A DNA stretch of 13,563 nucleotides from Patescibacteria group bacterium (GCA_018830585.1 JAHJSD010000032.1:1-13563); one strand, 5' to 3'. Counted from the first letter of the stretch, positions 5,503 through 12,723 are shown. The notes: generated from the letters alone by a model not told the origin. Made by a program: numbers and translations.

Positions 5503-6137
5503 GTCTATTCTTCAAATCCTCCGTAGTAAGTTCTTGCCGAAGTACTCTTCAACTCGTCATTCTGAGCGGAGCGAAGAATTTTACCCTGTACCCTGTGTGG
5601 GGGCCCCTAATCTCCAAACAACCTGCTCTCACAAGGGGCCGCGCCCGCCATCGCTACCCGCCCAGAACTGCGTAGCTGTTGGCGGGTTGCGAGCGGGGAT
5701 CTTTCGTCATCAGAATTCCTCAAGATGACGTGGGTTAGTTCAAGCCCTCCCTCTGCCGTCATCCTGCTCTCCCTCAGAGTACCACACGGGGGTGGCACTG
5801 ACCGTCATTCTAATCTCCCTCAGGGAGCAAAGAACCTGCCTGCCGGCCCGCTTTGACCGCTCAGCGAGGCGAGCAGGCAAGTCCCCATAAGAGTAGCAAG
5901 CTACCCTTCTTGACGGGATCCTTCGTCATCAGAATTCCCCTGTACCAGATGGGAAACCACGTGGGGTATCCCACTGTGGCGGTACAGGGCTTCGCTCAGG
6001 GTGACGGAAGGAGTGTCACTCCAAGCTCTCCCTACCGTCATTCTGAGCGGAGCGAAGAATCCCCTTGTAGATAGCACCTTGCCAATCCCAGAGGGAACCT
6101 GTTTGCCACCAGGCAGGCGGCCAGATTACTTGAATCA
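5503..6137. repeat. Mosaic of dispersed palindromic repeats
   Basis: There is no gene. The GTCATTCTGAGCGGAGCGAA-type motif occurs at 5555-5579 and 6036-6060, with a hairpin-interrupted inverted copy at 2213-2263. GGGATC(T/C)TTCGTCATCAG... at 5696-5719 and 5915-5938 is 23/24 identical. CCCTGTACC (5938-5946) and GGTACAGGG (5981-5989) form a 9-bp stem that encloses the 31-bp module shared with 2730-2760. A GC-rich palindrome at 5656-5687 is related to 2141-2172. CCTGCCTGCCGGC-type motifs occur near 5837 and 6100. Apparent ORFs here only translate these repeats. Confidence 0.8.
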
Positions 6138-6533
6138 TTATCCGCAAAACTCTCTTTTAAAAAACTCGGCAACAATTTTTTTAGCCCTTTTGAAAGAAGT
6201 ATAATCCGAGGCCAAAGCCAGAACGTTAATATCCAAATTTTCTCTTGCTTTTCTGGCCTGGTCGGCGATCAGCGCTAAACCGGAACGGATCTTTCCCGAC
6301 CGGTTGCAGACAATATCAACATCAATGCCAATGCCGGAAATAATAATCCCTACCGAATCATCATAATGGCCGGCAACTTTTTCCGCTAATTTTTCCGCTA
6401 AACTAACCGTACCCATCTCCTCATCAGCAGAAGCGCTGCCCAAGTCTTCAACTTGCAGCTGCCACTGCAAACACCAGAACTTTACCTGCTCCTTCAGATG
6501 AAACCCTTCTTTAGTCGAAGCCAAAAAAACCAT
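6138..6533 (-). CDS. rpiB: RpiB/LacAB-family protein lacking usual catalytic residues
   Basis: This 131-residue protein aligns end to end with the core of ribose-5-phosphate isomerase B, which interconverts ribose-5-P and ribulose-5-P. Matching segments are STKEGFHLKEQ (family SDHAGFELK), VGIIISGIGIDVDIVCNR (family GILICGTGIGMSIAANK), KIRSGLA and ARENLDINVLALAS (family AREHNDANVLALG). The family's Asp-His pair is Thr-Lys, the catalytic Cys is Ser66, the following Thr is Ile, and the ring-opening His near residue 99 is Asn. Activity is therefore doubtful. The fold is intact, so it may be a pseudoenzyme or bind another ligand. ATG 6533 matches the family start and lies 7 nt after a TATAAT box. 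The in-frame ATG at 6557 would put the promoter inside the gene. It diverges from the 262-aa gene. Confidence 0.85.
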   Translation of the reverse strand: MVFLASTKEGFHLKEQVKFWCLQWQLQVEDLGSASADEEMGTVSLAEKLAEKVAGHYDDSVGIIISGIGIDVDIVCNRSGKIRSGLALIADQARKARENLDINVLALASDYTSFKRAKKIVAEFFKREFCG

Positions 6534-6540
6534 TGTTTGT

Positions 6541-6548
6541 ATTATAAT
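6541..6548. promoter_or_regulatory. Palindromic bidirectional -10 element
   Basis: GTATTATAATAC (6540-6549 plus flanks) is self-complementary, so TATAAT is present on both strands (plus 6543-6548, minus 6541-6546). On the minus strand it ends 7 nt before ATG 6533 (leaderless-type). On the plus strand it ends 11 nt before ATG 6560 (very short leader). No good -35 is visible on either side. Confidence 0.65.
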
Positions 6549-6559
6549 ACAGCACACTG

Positions 6560-7348
6560 ATGTTTAAAGATATTTTAAATCCGGTCGCCCAGGAAAACCG
6601 GCGTCGCCCTTTATCAAGACCGATAAAGTTAACCAGAGAAGAGGCGTGGACCGCAACAATGGCGCCAGCAATTATATCCGGCGTGGAAAGGAGTTTGGCA
6701 TTACTACCAAAACAAGCGAATGATTTCCACCAAAACCTTGGCGAGGCACCCGTTTCCACAATAGCTTACTCACCGAGAGAAAGACTCCGCGTGAGAACGG
6801 TAATTATTTTAACTGTACCCAATTCAAGGGCAGGGGTCAGACTAGATCGAAAAAAAAGGCCAGTTTTTTGTCCTGATCTTGAAGAGCAAGCAAAAAAAGA
6901 AGGTGTTGTTATCCTCCCTGCCGAAAAGAGCATCCCGGCAGAGGGAAAACCGGAAAAACTCTTACAGCAATTAGCTTCTGCTACTGCCGCCAAAGACCCG
7001 GAACGCCGAAGAAGAATTCTTGATCAAGTTAAAGCGGAGACCAAAGAAAGAGGCAAAAAAATAGCTAAGGCCAGAATCTACGCCTCCACCTACGATGCCT
7101 TGATAATAGCTTTCGGCACAAGCACTTTTCTCACTCTGAAGGAAGGTAATACTTTCGGAAGGGTAGCAGCCAGCGTAGTAGCATCTGTCGCACTCACTGT
7201 TGCCGCTATATGTTTGGACGAGCCGAGTTGGCAAGCAGTTTGTTCCCCTCGTGAAACAAAAGGAATATCTCAAGGCTGTAAACAAACCCTAAAAGCGTTA
7301 AAAAGGGAAAGGGTCTGCCTTTCTCCGGAAAAAAAGTTTTTTCCCTAA
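6560..7348 (+). CDS. Membrane-associated protein of unknown function (262 aa)
   Basis: I do not recognise this protein. The N-terminal ~90 residues are mixed and basic. A charged, Lys/Glu/Arg-rich segment follows (~110-180, likely helical and possibly coiled). Then come two hydrophobic stretches, YDALIIAFGTSTFLTL (~184-199) and VAASVVASVALTVAAICL (~207-224), that look like a transmembrane hairpin, and a basic Cys-containing tail. The N-terminal body and tail would lie on the same side of the membrane. It shares a palindromic -10 box with the RpiB-like gene. Its stop codon overlaps the deoC stop by 4 nt, tail to tail. No Shine-Dalgarno site is evident. Codon use looks like that of its neighbours. 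Confidence 0.7.
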   Translation: MFKDILNPVAQENRRRPLSRPIKLTREEAWTATMAPAIISGVERSLALLPKQANDFHQNLGEAPVSTIAYSPRERLRVRTVIILTVPNSRAGVRLDRKKRPVFCPDLEEQAKKEGVVILPAEKSIPAEGKPEKLLQQLASATAAKDPERRRRILDQVKAETKERGKKIAKARIYASTYDALIIAFGTSTFLTLKEGNTFGRVAASVVASVALTVAAICLDEPSWQAVCSPRETKGISQGCKQTLKALKRERVCLSPEKKFFP

Positions 7349-8004
7349 CCACCGACTATTTCAACCGCTTTTGAAGTGCCGATCCGGCAAGCGCCGGCGG
7401 CCAAATACTTTTTTACCTGTTCGGCTGTCGAAATTCCTCCGGCAGCTTTTATTTTCACTCTATCGCCGACTACTTCTTTAATTAATTTTACGTATTCTAT
7501 TTTAGCGTCTCTGGGACCAAAACCGGAAGTAGTTTTAACAAAATCGGCTCCGGAATCCATTACCATCTTGGAAGCCCGTTTGATTTCTTTAGGGTCAAGA
7601 AAATAAGCTTCGATGATAAATTTAACTATGGTTTCCTCTTTCCGATTTCTGACTGCTCGGACAATATCCTGAAGCTCGCCAAAATATTTCTCCTCCATCC
7701 CCGATCTCAACCAGCCGACGTTAGCGGAAATATCCAACTCATCAGCGCCGTCGCCGATTAAGGCCAAACAGGAGTTTATTTTCACCTCAGTTGAATCCTG
7801 GCCTAAAGGAAAAGAGACTACCGTGCCTACTTTGCCGTTTTCCCCAAGAATACTTTTGGCAAACTCCACCCAGCAGGAATTGACAAAAGCGGCGTTAAAC
7901 CCGTATTGCAAAACCTCTTGACAAAGCTTTTCAATCTGGGCTTTTGTCGATTCGGCATTGTGGTTAGCGTTGTCTAAAAACTTTGCCAAATCTCTATTGC
8001 TCAT
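7345..8004 (-). CDS. deoC: Deoxyribose-phosphate aldolase
   Basis: This class I aldolase cleaves 2-deoxyribose-5-phosphate to glyceraldehyde-3-phosphate and acetaldehyde in deoxynucleoside catabolism. The 219-residue length is normal. The Schiff-base lysine lies in FVKTTSGFGP, the second active-site lysine in VKIKAAGGIST, and the catalytic Asp in DELDISANVGWLRSG. FNAAFVNSCWVEFAK matches the family's N-terminal substrate-pocket segment, and RIGTSKAVEIV the phosphate-binding end. I chose ATG 8004 (MSNRDLAKF) because a TATAGT extended -10 ends 7 nt upstream. The longer reading to 8076 runs through the promoter. It diverges from the CcdA-like gene and converges on the 262-aa gene. With the phosphorylase-like protein it fits use of nucleosides as a carbon source. 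Confidence 0.96.
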   Translation of the reverse strand: MSNRDLAKFLDNANHNAESTKAQIEKLCQEVLQYGFNAAFVNSCWVEFAKSILGENGKVGTVVSFPLGQDSTEVKINSCLALIGDGADELDISANVGWLRSGMEEKYFGELQDIVRAVRNRKEETIVKFIIEAYFLDPKEIKRASKMVMDSGADFVKTTSGFGPRDAKIEYVKLIKEVVGDRVKIKAAGGISTAEQVKKYLAAGACRIGTSKAVEIVGG

Positions 8005-8011
8005 TTTCTTA

Positions 8012-8020
8012 ACTATAACA
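8012..8020 (-). promoter_or_regulatory. Extended -10 of deoC, leaderless-type
   Basis: On the minus strand TGTTATAGT (TGn plus TATAGT at 8012-8017) ends 7 nt before ATG 8004. No Shine-Dalgarno site is present. Confidence 0.55.
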
Positions 8021-8096
8021 CAAAAATTTTCCCTCTTTCCGGTTTTAGATACTAAGAGTATAGAAGGCGTTATCACGATCCCGGATTCAAAAGTCG

Positions 8097-8105
8097 TGTT
8101 AAACT
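8097..8105 (+). promoter_or_regulatory. Extended -10 of the CcdA-like gene, leaderless-type
   Basis: TGTTAAACT fits TGnTAnAnT. It ends 8 nt before ATG 8114. Confidence 0.4.
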
Positions 8106-8113
8106 TAGACCGA

Positions 8114-8710
8114 ATGTTAAATATCGCTTCCGGTTATTTAGCCGGTCTTTCTGTCGGTGTTTATTGTCTTGGTCTTTGCCTGCCGGTTTTCCTGCCGGTT
8201 TTGTTAAGTCAAAAAAGGAATTTAAAAAAGAGTTTCCGGATTCTGCTGGAATTTTCCCTCGGCCGTCTATGCGGATACCTTCTTTTTGGGTTAATTGTCG
8301 GTTATTTAGGGCAAACAGTCCAGAATAAATGGATCCACACCATCGTTTCTCTGATCAACCTCTGGACCGGTATCATGCTAATCGTTTACTCCTTGGGCCA
8401 AATAGATAAAAAGCTTTGCGCCCTGATTCCCTTTAAAAAAATAAAGTGGCCTTTTTTAATCGGTTTTTTAACCGGAGTCAATGTCTGCCCGCCAATGGTT
8501 GCCTCTTTAACCCATGTTTTTAACCTTAAAAGCGCTATCAACTCCTTGCTCTACTTCCTACTCTTCTTCTTTGGCACCAGCACCTATATTATCCCGGCCG
8601 CCTTTTTGGGCATTTTTACTAAATCAAACTTAATTCAAAAAATTGCCAGGTTGGGTGGGGTTTTAGCCGGTCTTTACTTTATTATCCGCAATGTTATCCT
8701 TCTTTTTTAG
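8114..8710 (+). CDS. CcdA/DsbD- or TauE/SafE-like membrane thiol transporter
   Basis: This 198-residue polytopic membrane protein has about six transmembrane helices. The first contains VYCLGLCLPVF with C18 and C22 next to Pro. The fourth contains GVNVCPPMV with C125 followed by two prolines. A Cys-Pro pair in helix 1 and another in helix 4 is the pattern by which CcdA and the DsbD core pass electrons across the membrane, via a disulfide, to extracytoplasmic proteins. Similar proteins are often labelled sulfite exporter TauE/SafE or cytochrome c biogenesis protein. I started at ATG 8114, where the hydrophobic domain begins and an extended -10 is correctly placed. Earlier starts run into the deoC coding region. 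It overlaps the end of the next gene by 17 nt, tail to tail. Possible client: the adjacent secreted Cys-containing protein (inference). Confidence 0.8.
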   Translation: MLNIASGYLAGLSVGVYCLGLCLPVFLPVLLSQKRNLKKSFRILLEFSLGRLCGYLLFGLIVGYLGQTVQNKWIHTIVSLINLWTGIMLIVYSLGQIDKKLCALIPFKKIKWPFLIGFLTGVNVCPPMVASLTHVFNLKSAINSLLYFLLFFFGTSTYIIPAAFLGIFTKSNLIQKIARLGGVLAGLYFIIRNVILLF

Positions 8711-9239
8711 ACAAGAAGGCAAAGCCTTTGAGAAGATAAGAGAGTCGGTAAATAATGTGAAACAGGATGATAATGACAAAAGAGGCTCCTAGATTGCTGT
8801 GATAAAAAGTTAAAAAAGGGCTTCTGATTCCTAGACCAATTAGCAAACCAAAAATTCCTGCTGGAATAAAAAGGAACAGTAAAACTAAATTCCAAAAATA
8901 TCTAAAACCCAGTTTGGTAAACAGGCCGGCTTTTTTACCCCAATCGGTTTCCCCGCTCAAAAACCAGTGAGTTAAATAAACTGCCGCCGGAACAAAGAGA
9001 TACCAAAAAGAAATGTTTGTCTCTTTTTGTTCTCCGCCCCAAACAACTGAACTTGATTGACCAATATCACAAAGTTGGTTGTTATCAGAGTCAATATAGA
9101 GGTTGCAGCTGCCTGGATAAGGGTCATCAACTCTGCCAAAAGGACACTCTACTTTTGCCATAATTGGGCCGGCAAAGAGAAGTTGGTATAAAATAAAGGC
9201 AGTTATTAGAAAAAAAACTTTTTGGTGGCAAAAAAACAT
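8694..9239 (-). CDS. Membrane protein with Cys-rich N-terminal exported segment and possible heme-binding helices
   Basis: This is a 181-residue protein. Residues 1-28 look like a signal peptide or anchor ending FAGPIMA. The exported segment ECPFGRVDDPYPGSCNLYID...CD has C32, C45 and C57 plus an Asp/Asn-rich, Ca-loop-like DSDNNQLCD. Three hydrophobic helices follow (~78-95, 112-137, 150-170), with His91 (LTHWF), His147 (TFYHSN) and His161 (LFHIIYR). Paired His in such helices resembles small b-type cytochromes (DUF4405-like). I recall similar CPxG..DPYPG segments on membrane electron-transfer proteins, but heme binding is inference. The ATG at 9239 follows an extended -10 (TGATATAAT, 9255-9263) by 15 nt. 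Placed between a thiol transporter and a radical SAM gene, it is likely part of a redox system. Confidence 0.75.
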   Translation of the reverse strand: MFFCHQKVFFLITAFILYQLLFAGPIMAKVECPFGRVDDPYPGSCNLYIDSDNNQLCDIGQSSSVVWGGEQKETNISFWYLFVPAAVYLTHWFLSGETDWGKKAGLFTKLGFRYFWNLVLLFLFIPAGIFGLLIGLGIRSPFLTFYHSNLGASFVIIILFHIIYRLSYLLKGFAFLSKKEG

Positions 9240-9254
9240 CTTGGTCTGATAATC

Positions 9255-9263
9255 ATTATATCA
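9255..9263 (-). promoter_or_regulatory. Extended -10, minus strand
   Basis: TGATATAAT on the minus strand is a perfect extended -10. It predicts a leader of about 8 nt for the gene starting at 9239. It lies only 24-37 bp from the plus-strand TATAAT of amrS, so the two genes share a 60-bp divergent control region. Confidence 0.55.
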
Positions 9264-9286
9264 GGGATAATTTTTTCCGTTTTGAT

Positions 9287-9292
9287 TATAAT
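9287..9292 (+). promoter_or_regulatory. -10 box of amrS, leaderless-type
   Basis: The perfect TATAAT ends exactly 7 nt before ATG 9300, placing the transcription start at the start codon. Confidence 0.55.
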
Positions 9293-9299
9293 AAGAAGT

Positions 9300-10346
9300 A
9301 TGATCAATACCAACCGGACTGCTTCGGTCAATAATCTGACCGAAGCCAAATTTTACCAAAGTTTAGACGGCCGGACAGTTCAATGCCAGCTTTGCCCCAA
9401 TAACTGCTTTTTAAAAAACGGCCAAAGGGGCTTGTGCGGTGTCAGGGAAAACATAAACGGCAAACTTTATTCATTGTCCTACGGCAAAATCGCCGCCTTT
9501 AACATCGATCCTATCGAGAAAAAACCTTTTTATCATTTTCTGCCCGGATCCAAGGTTTATTCAATCGGTACGCCCGGATGCAATTTAGACTGCAAAAACT
9601 GTCAAAATTGGGATATTGCCCACCGGAAGCCGGAGGAAATAAACACAAAAGAAATGAATCCTGAAGAAGTGGTGCGCGAAGCGATTGCCAACCAGACCGG
9701 AATTATCGCTTTTACTTATAATGAGCCGACGGTTTTTTATGAGTACATGTACGATATTGCCAAATTAGCCAAGGAAAAGGATCTGAAAACAGTAGTCGTT
9801 TCCAACGGTTACATCAATTCCGAACCGCTTAAAGAACTGCTCCCTTTTATCAGCGCTTTTAAAGTCGATCTTAAGGCTTTTGACGAAAAAACTTATTTAG
9901 ATCTCAACCGAGGCAAATTGGAACCGGTGCTAAACACAATCAAAACCGTTAAAGAATCCGGCGTTTGGATGGAAATTGTCAATTTAGTCGTCCCGGGATA
10001 CACCGACAAAAAGGAAGAGGTGCAAAAAATGTGCCGCTGGATCAAAGAAAACGTCGGCCCTGACGTGCCTGTTCATTTATCAAGATTTTGGCCCAATTAC
10101 CAGCTGACCAATCTTCCGCCCACGCCGGAAAAAACTTTAATCGAGGTCAGGGAAATTTGCTTAAAAGAGGGGTTAAACTACGTTTACACCGGCAATATCG
10201 ACCACCCTGAGGGCAACACCACTTATTGCCCGGACAATGACAAAGTACTAATTCAAAGAGACGGCTACATTATCAACAAGAACTTAGTTGACAAAAACGG
10301 CCAATCAAAAGAGTGTCCTAGTCAAATCCCCGGCGTCTGGCGGTAA
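9300..10346 (+). CDS. amrS: AmmeMemoRadiSam-system radical SAM enzyme
   Basis: This 348-residue enzyme has an N-terminal Cys-rich segment C29-x2-C32-x3-C36-x9-C46 (QCQLCPNNC...GLCGVREN). The radical SAM motif is C94-x3-C98-x2-C101 (GTPGCNLDCKNCQNWD). IAFTYNEPTVFYEY, TVVVSNGYI and VPVHLSRFWPNY are family blocks. These place it in the AmrS group, found with AMMECR1-like and Memo-like proteins. The substrate is unknown to me, and those partners are not in the window. The C-terminal end (LIQRDGYII...IPGVW) normally carries two CxxC pairs, but here only one Cys of each remains (YCPDND, ECPSQ), so the zinc ribbon seems lost. A TTG at 9222 would add a hydrophobic N-terminus, but it overlaps the divergent gene's start and contains the TATAAT box. 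I therefore prefer ATG 9300; the start remains uncertain. Confidence 0.9.
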   Translation: MINTNRTASVNNLTEAKFYQSLDGRTVQCQLCPNNCFLKNGQRGLCGVRENINGKLYSLSYGKIAAFNIDPIEKKPFYHFLPGSKVYSIGTPGCNLDCKNCQNWDIAHRKPEEINTKEMNPEEVVREAIANQTGIIAFTYNEPTVFYEYMYDIAKLAKEKDLKTVVVSNGYINSEPLKELLPFISAFKVDLKAFDEKTYLDLNRGKLEPVLNTIKTVKESGVWMEIVNLVVPGYTDKKEEVQKMCRWIKENVGPDVPVHLSRFWPNYQLTNLPPTPEKTLIEVREICLKEGLNYVYTGNIDHPEGNTTYCPDNDKVLIQRDGYIINKNLVDKNGQSKECPSQIPGVWR

Positions 10347-12255
10347 AGACAGTGATAACTACCAGTAAGGAGAAAAGAGTCAAAAGATTAACTACTCCCA
10401 AACCAGGCAGTAAATAGGTGGCAGTCAAGACTGCTCCAAAAAAAGAGCCAAAGAGTTCGCAAGAATAAATAAAGTTTGAGGCTTCTATTTTCTCAAACCA
10501 AAGACTGTTGGCCAAAGAATAGACCAGACCATCAATTAAACCCACAGATAAAGAGATTAAAAGCCAAAAGACAATTGAACCTTGCCACTTATTAGCAATT
10601 AGCAAGACAAAAAAGACTAGTAAGTAGCTTAAAAGGGTCAAATCAAGTATTTGTCTTTTTTTGTTTATCCGCTTTTCAAGTCCGACCCCTATGGCCATAC
10701 CAAGAAGAATTAAGGCAATTACCAAACTTAGCTGGCTGTAGAGATTGCCTATCTTTGTCTGAAAAAGGAATATTATCAACACTTCCATCGCCATTAAAAC
10801 AAAATTGGAAAGAGAAACCACGGTAGCTAAATACCAGCTTAATTTACCCTTGTTTAAAGAAAACAAAAGCAGTGAAAACAAAACTATCGGCAGTAACCAA
10901 ACTAACCTGGCGCTTACTTTGGGTAAATCAAAACTAAAAATTGTCTGCCAAAAAAGATGGTGGTGAAAATAGGCTAAGGGTAAGGAGTCCTGGTTAATAC
11001 CAACTTTGGCATTATCAAAGTGTTGTTTAATTACCAAACGCCTGCTGTCTTCAAAAATAGTTAAACCATAAAGATCCCTCTTTATTTTTTCTAAATCAAT
11101 ATCCGCCAAAGAAGCCAGAACAATTATCCTTTCTTCAACCACTAAAATTTCTGTTTTGGCAAAAACTTTTTTAATAGTTTGGTAAATAATGGCGCCAAAA
11201 TCGATTGCTTCTCTACTCTGATAATCAACTGGCAAGTCAAAAACCAAAACCATGCTGCCACTATCTTTAAGCCTCTTTTTAGCCAGTTTAAAAAACTCAA
11301 GAGTGTAATGACGGTTAGTTAAAAGGTCTCTGGGGTTACCAACGGCAACAACAATCAAATCCCAATTCTCCCCTTTGCTGGCTAAATAAAATCTGGGGTC
11401 GCTTACTACTGGCTCAATTTGCCCAACTAGCCAATCTTTTTCCAGCCGGTAAAGCTCGTTGGTTGGAAAAACAAAAACTGATTTTTGGCTTAAAAAATCT
11501 TGGCTTAGTTGATTAAACAAATTCAAATCGCCAAATCCCAAGATTTGATTGCCATTTTCAATTACCGGAGTAATAACTCTAGACAGCTTTCCGCTAACAA
11601 ATTTTTCCCCGCTATTAAAAACCGGTTGTCCTGAAAAAAAGATAGTTCTTTGACCTTCATTTTCAGAAACAATTAATTGTCCTTGTTTGGAATAAACTAC
11701 TTGAGAAAGGTTCTGGTATCTAGAAGAAAGAGTTTTTTGGTCCAGTTTTTGCCACAAAGGAAAAACTGTTTGGCTTAACAAGAAAGTGTAAACAAAACCG
11801 GCCAAAACAAAACCCAAGATCTCAAAAAGGTAGGCTTTGTTTGCCAGAGAAGCAAGCTCTTTTTTTGGTTTACCCCTGTTCCAATAACCAACTGCCAAAT
11901 TAAAAAGAGCGCCGGCAACAAAAGACGAGGGCGCCACTGCTCCAAGAGCAATTAAAACTGATTGCAAAAAAGACGGTGCTTTACCAAAAAGAAGGCAGCT
12001 GCTTAAAACCCCTCTAAACAAAACCAGCTCTATCGGCAATGTCAATAACCATAAAACACAAAGGGGCCAAAAAAACCTTTTTTTAACAGCAATCTTTCTG
12101 ATTAAAAAACTACCCAAGCCGGCAAAAAGAAGCCAAAAGGCTAAGCCGACGGCATAAAAAAGTTCATCTCCGCCAAGCCAGCCGACCAACTCCCGAATTA
12201 AAACCACTTGTTTAATCAACGAGCCGAAACCCAAGCAAAGGAAGTAAAAAAGCAT
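10318..12255 (-). CDS. Fused membrane transporter/spermidine-synthase-like protein
   Basis: This is a 645-residue protein in three parts. About five N-terminal helices (1-170) begin FLCLGFGSLIKQVVLIRELV, typical of fused MFS/spermidine-synthase proteins. A soluble core (~175-440) has Rossmann-like strands NQILGFGDLN and WDLIVVAVGN and the helix NRHYTLEFFKLAKKRL, which matches the family's NRFYTxEFF region. About seven C-terminal helices (~455-640) follow. In true synthases the core has GGGDG and a catalytic Asp (DLPDP). Here these read GFGDL and VAVGNP, so aminopropyl transfer is doubtful. An extended -10 (TGGTAAAAT) ends 8 nt before ATG 12255. Its 3' end overlaps amrS by 29 nt. Such proteins often sit near AmrS or redox genes, but I have no proven role. 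Confidence 0.85.
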   Translation of the reverse strand: MLFYFLCLGFGSLIKQVVLIRELVGWLGGDELFYAVGLAFWLLFAGLGSFLIRKIAVKKRFFWPLCVLWLLTLPIELVLFRGVLSSCLLFGKAPSFLQSVLIALGAVAPSSFVAGALFNLAVGYWNRGKPKKELASLANKAYLFEILGFVLAGFVYTFLLSQTVFPLWQKLDQKTLSSRYQNLSQVVYSKQGQLIVSENEGQRTIFFSGQPVFNSGEKFVSGKLSRVITPVIENGNQILGFGDLNLFNQLSQDFLSQKSVFVFPTNELYRLEKDWLVGQIEPVVSDPRFYLASKGENWDLIVVAVGNPRDLLTNRHYTLEFFKLAKKRLKDSGSMVLVFDLPVDYQSREAIDFGAIIYQTIKKVFAKTEILVVEERIIVLASLADIDLEKIKRDLYGLTIFEDSRRLVIKQHFDNAKVGINQDSLPLAYFHHHLFWQTIFSFDLPKVSARLVWLLPIVLFSLLLFSLNKGKLSWYLATVVSLSNFVLMAMEVLIIFLFQTKIGNLYSQLSLVIALILLGMAIGVGLEKRINKKRQILDLTLLSYLLVFFVLLIANKWQGSIVFWLLISLSVGLIDGLVYSLANSLWFEKIEASNFIYSCELFGSFFGAVLTATYLLPGLGVVNLLTLFSLLVVITVFTARRRGFD

Positions 12256-12263
12256 CGCCCTCT

Positions 12264-12272
12264 ATTTTACCA
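12264..12272 (-). promoter_or_regulatory. Extended -10 of the fused spermidine-synthase-like gene
   Basis: TGGTAAAAT on the minus strand ends 8 nt before ATG 12255. A GAGG just before the ATG is a weak alternative Shine-Dalgarno site, but it would lie at the very 5' end of the transcript. Confidence 0.45.
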
Positions 12273-12303
12273 GAAAAATAGAGTAAAACTGATTTGCTTC
12301 ATC

Positions 12304-12723
12304 TTACTTGGCCCTTTTACTTACCATGGCAGACAATGTTCTGTAGAGATTAAAATCCCCCAAACTCATTCGCTCGGTAGATAATATTCTTAAAACCCTC
12401 TTGGGTGACCGTCCGATAGTCCCACCGCCAGGAAACTTAGTGCTACCTCCATGCCTACCAACCGGATCATAAAGCCAAAAGAGTTTTCCATCGGGACGAA
12501 TCCCACAAGAAATCCTTGCCGGATTACCGCCCCGGCCCCTTTTGCCATCTCTTTTTCCGTGATCTAACTCATGATCAATTCTATCCCGCTCGCCAGGGAA
12601 TTTTACCTTAGCTCTATCTACCCAACCGGATTTTTGCCCTGCATTAGCCAAAACCGGGGAAGAGAGAATAACATTACCCCCTCGGTCAATTGTTTTTTTT
12701 ACAAATAAAGGTTTGTCTCCCAT
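12304..12723 (-). CDS. Small basic protein with HExxH motif, unknown function
   Basis: This 139-residue, Gly/Arg/Lys-rich protein is not one I recognise. Residues 51-55 read HELDH within RDRIDHELDHGKRDGKRGRG. This fits the HExxH zinc-metallopeptidase motif, although the flanks are charged rather than the usual hydrophobic helix. RISCGIRPDGKLFWLYDP (71-87) looks like a beta hairpin. No signal peptide or membrane segment is visible. ATG 12723 follows an AT-rich TGTAATTT and GAGAAAAG, so neither a strong -10 nor a strong Shine-Dalgarno site is certain. It lies 48 nt upstream of the fused spermidine-synthase-like gene on the same strand. HGGS and DHELDH are reminiscent of small nuclease or toxin domains, but nothing supports a specific call. 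Confidence 0.6.
   Translation of the reverse strand: MGDKPLFVKKTIDRGGNVILSSPVLANAGQKSGWVDRAKVKFPGERDRIDHELDHGKRDGKRGRGGNPARISCGIRPDGKLFWLYDPVGRHGGSTKFPGGGTIGRSPKRVLRILSTERMSLGDFNLYRTLSAMVSKRAK

Noticed and set aside
5534..6204. Several 60-75 codon ORFs on both strands
   Set aside because: They are translations of dispersed palindromic repeats (HSERSEE pattern) with no initiation signals.
9222..9299. N-terminal membrane anchor on AmrS from the TTG start
   Set aside because: The stretch contains the TATAAT box and overlaps the divergent gene's start. AT-rich intergenic DNA readily translates as Ile/Leu-rich. Kept as a stated alternative only.
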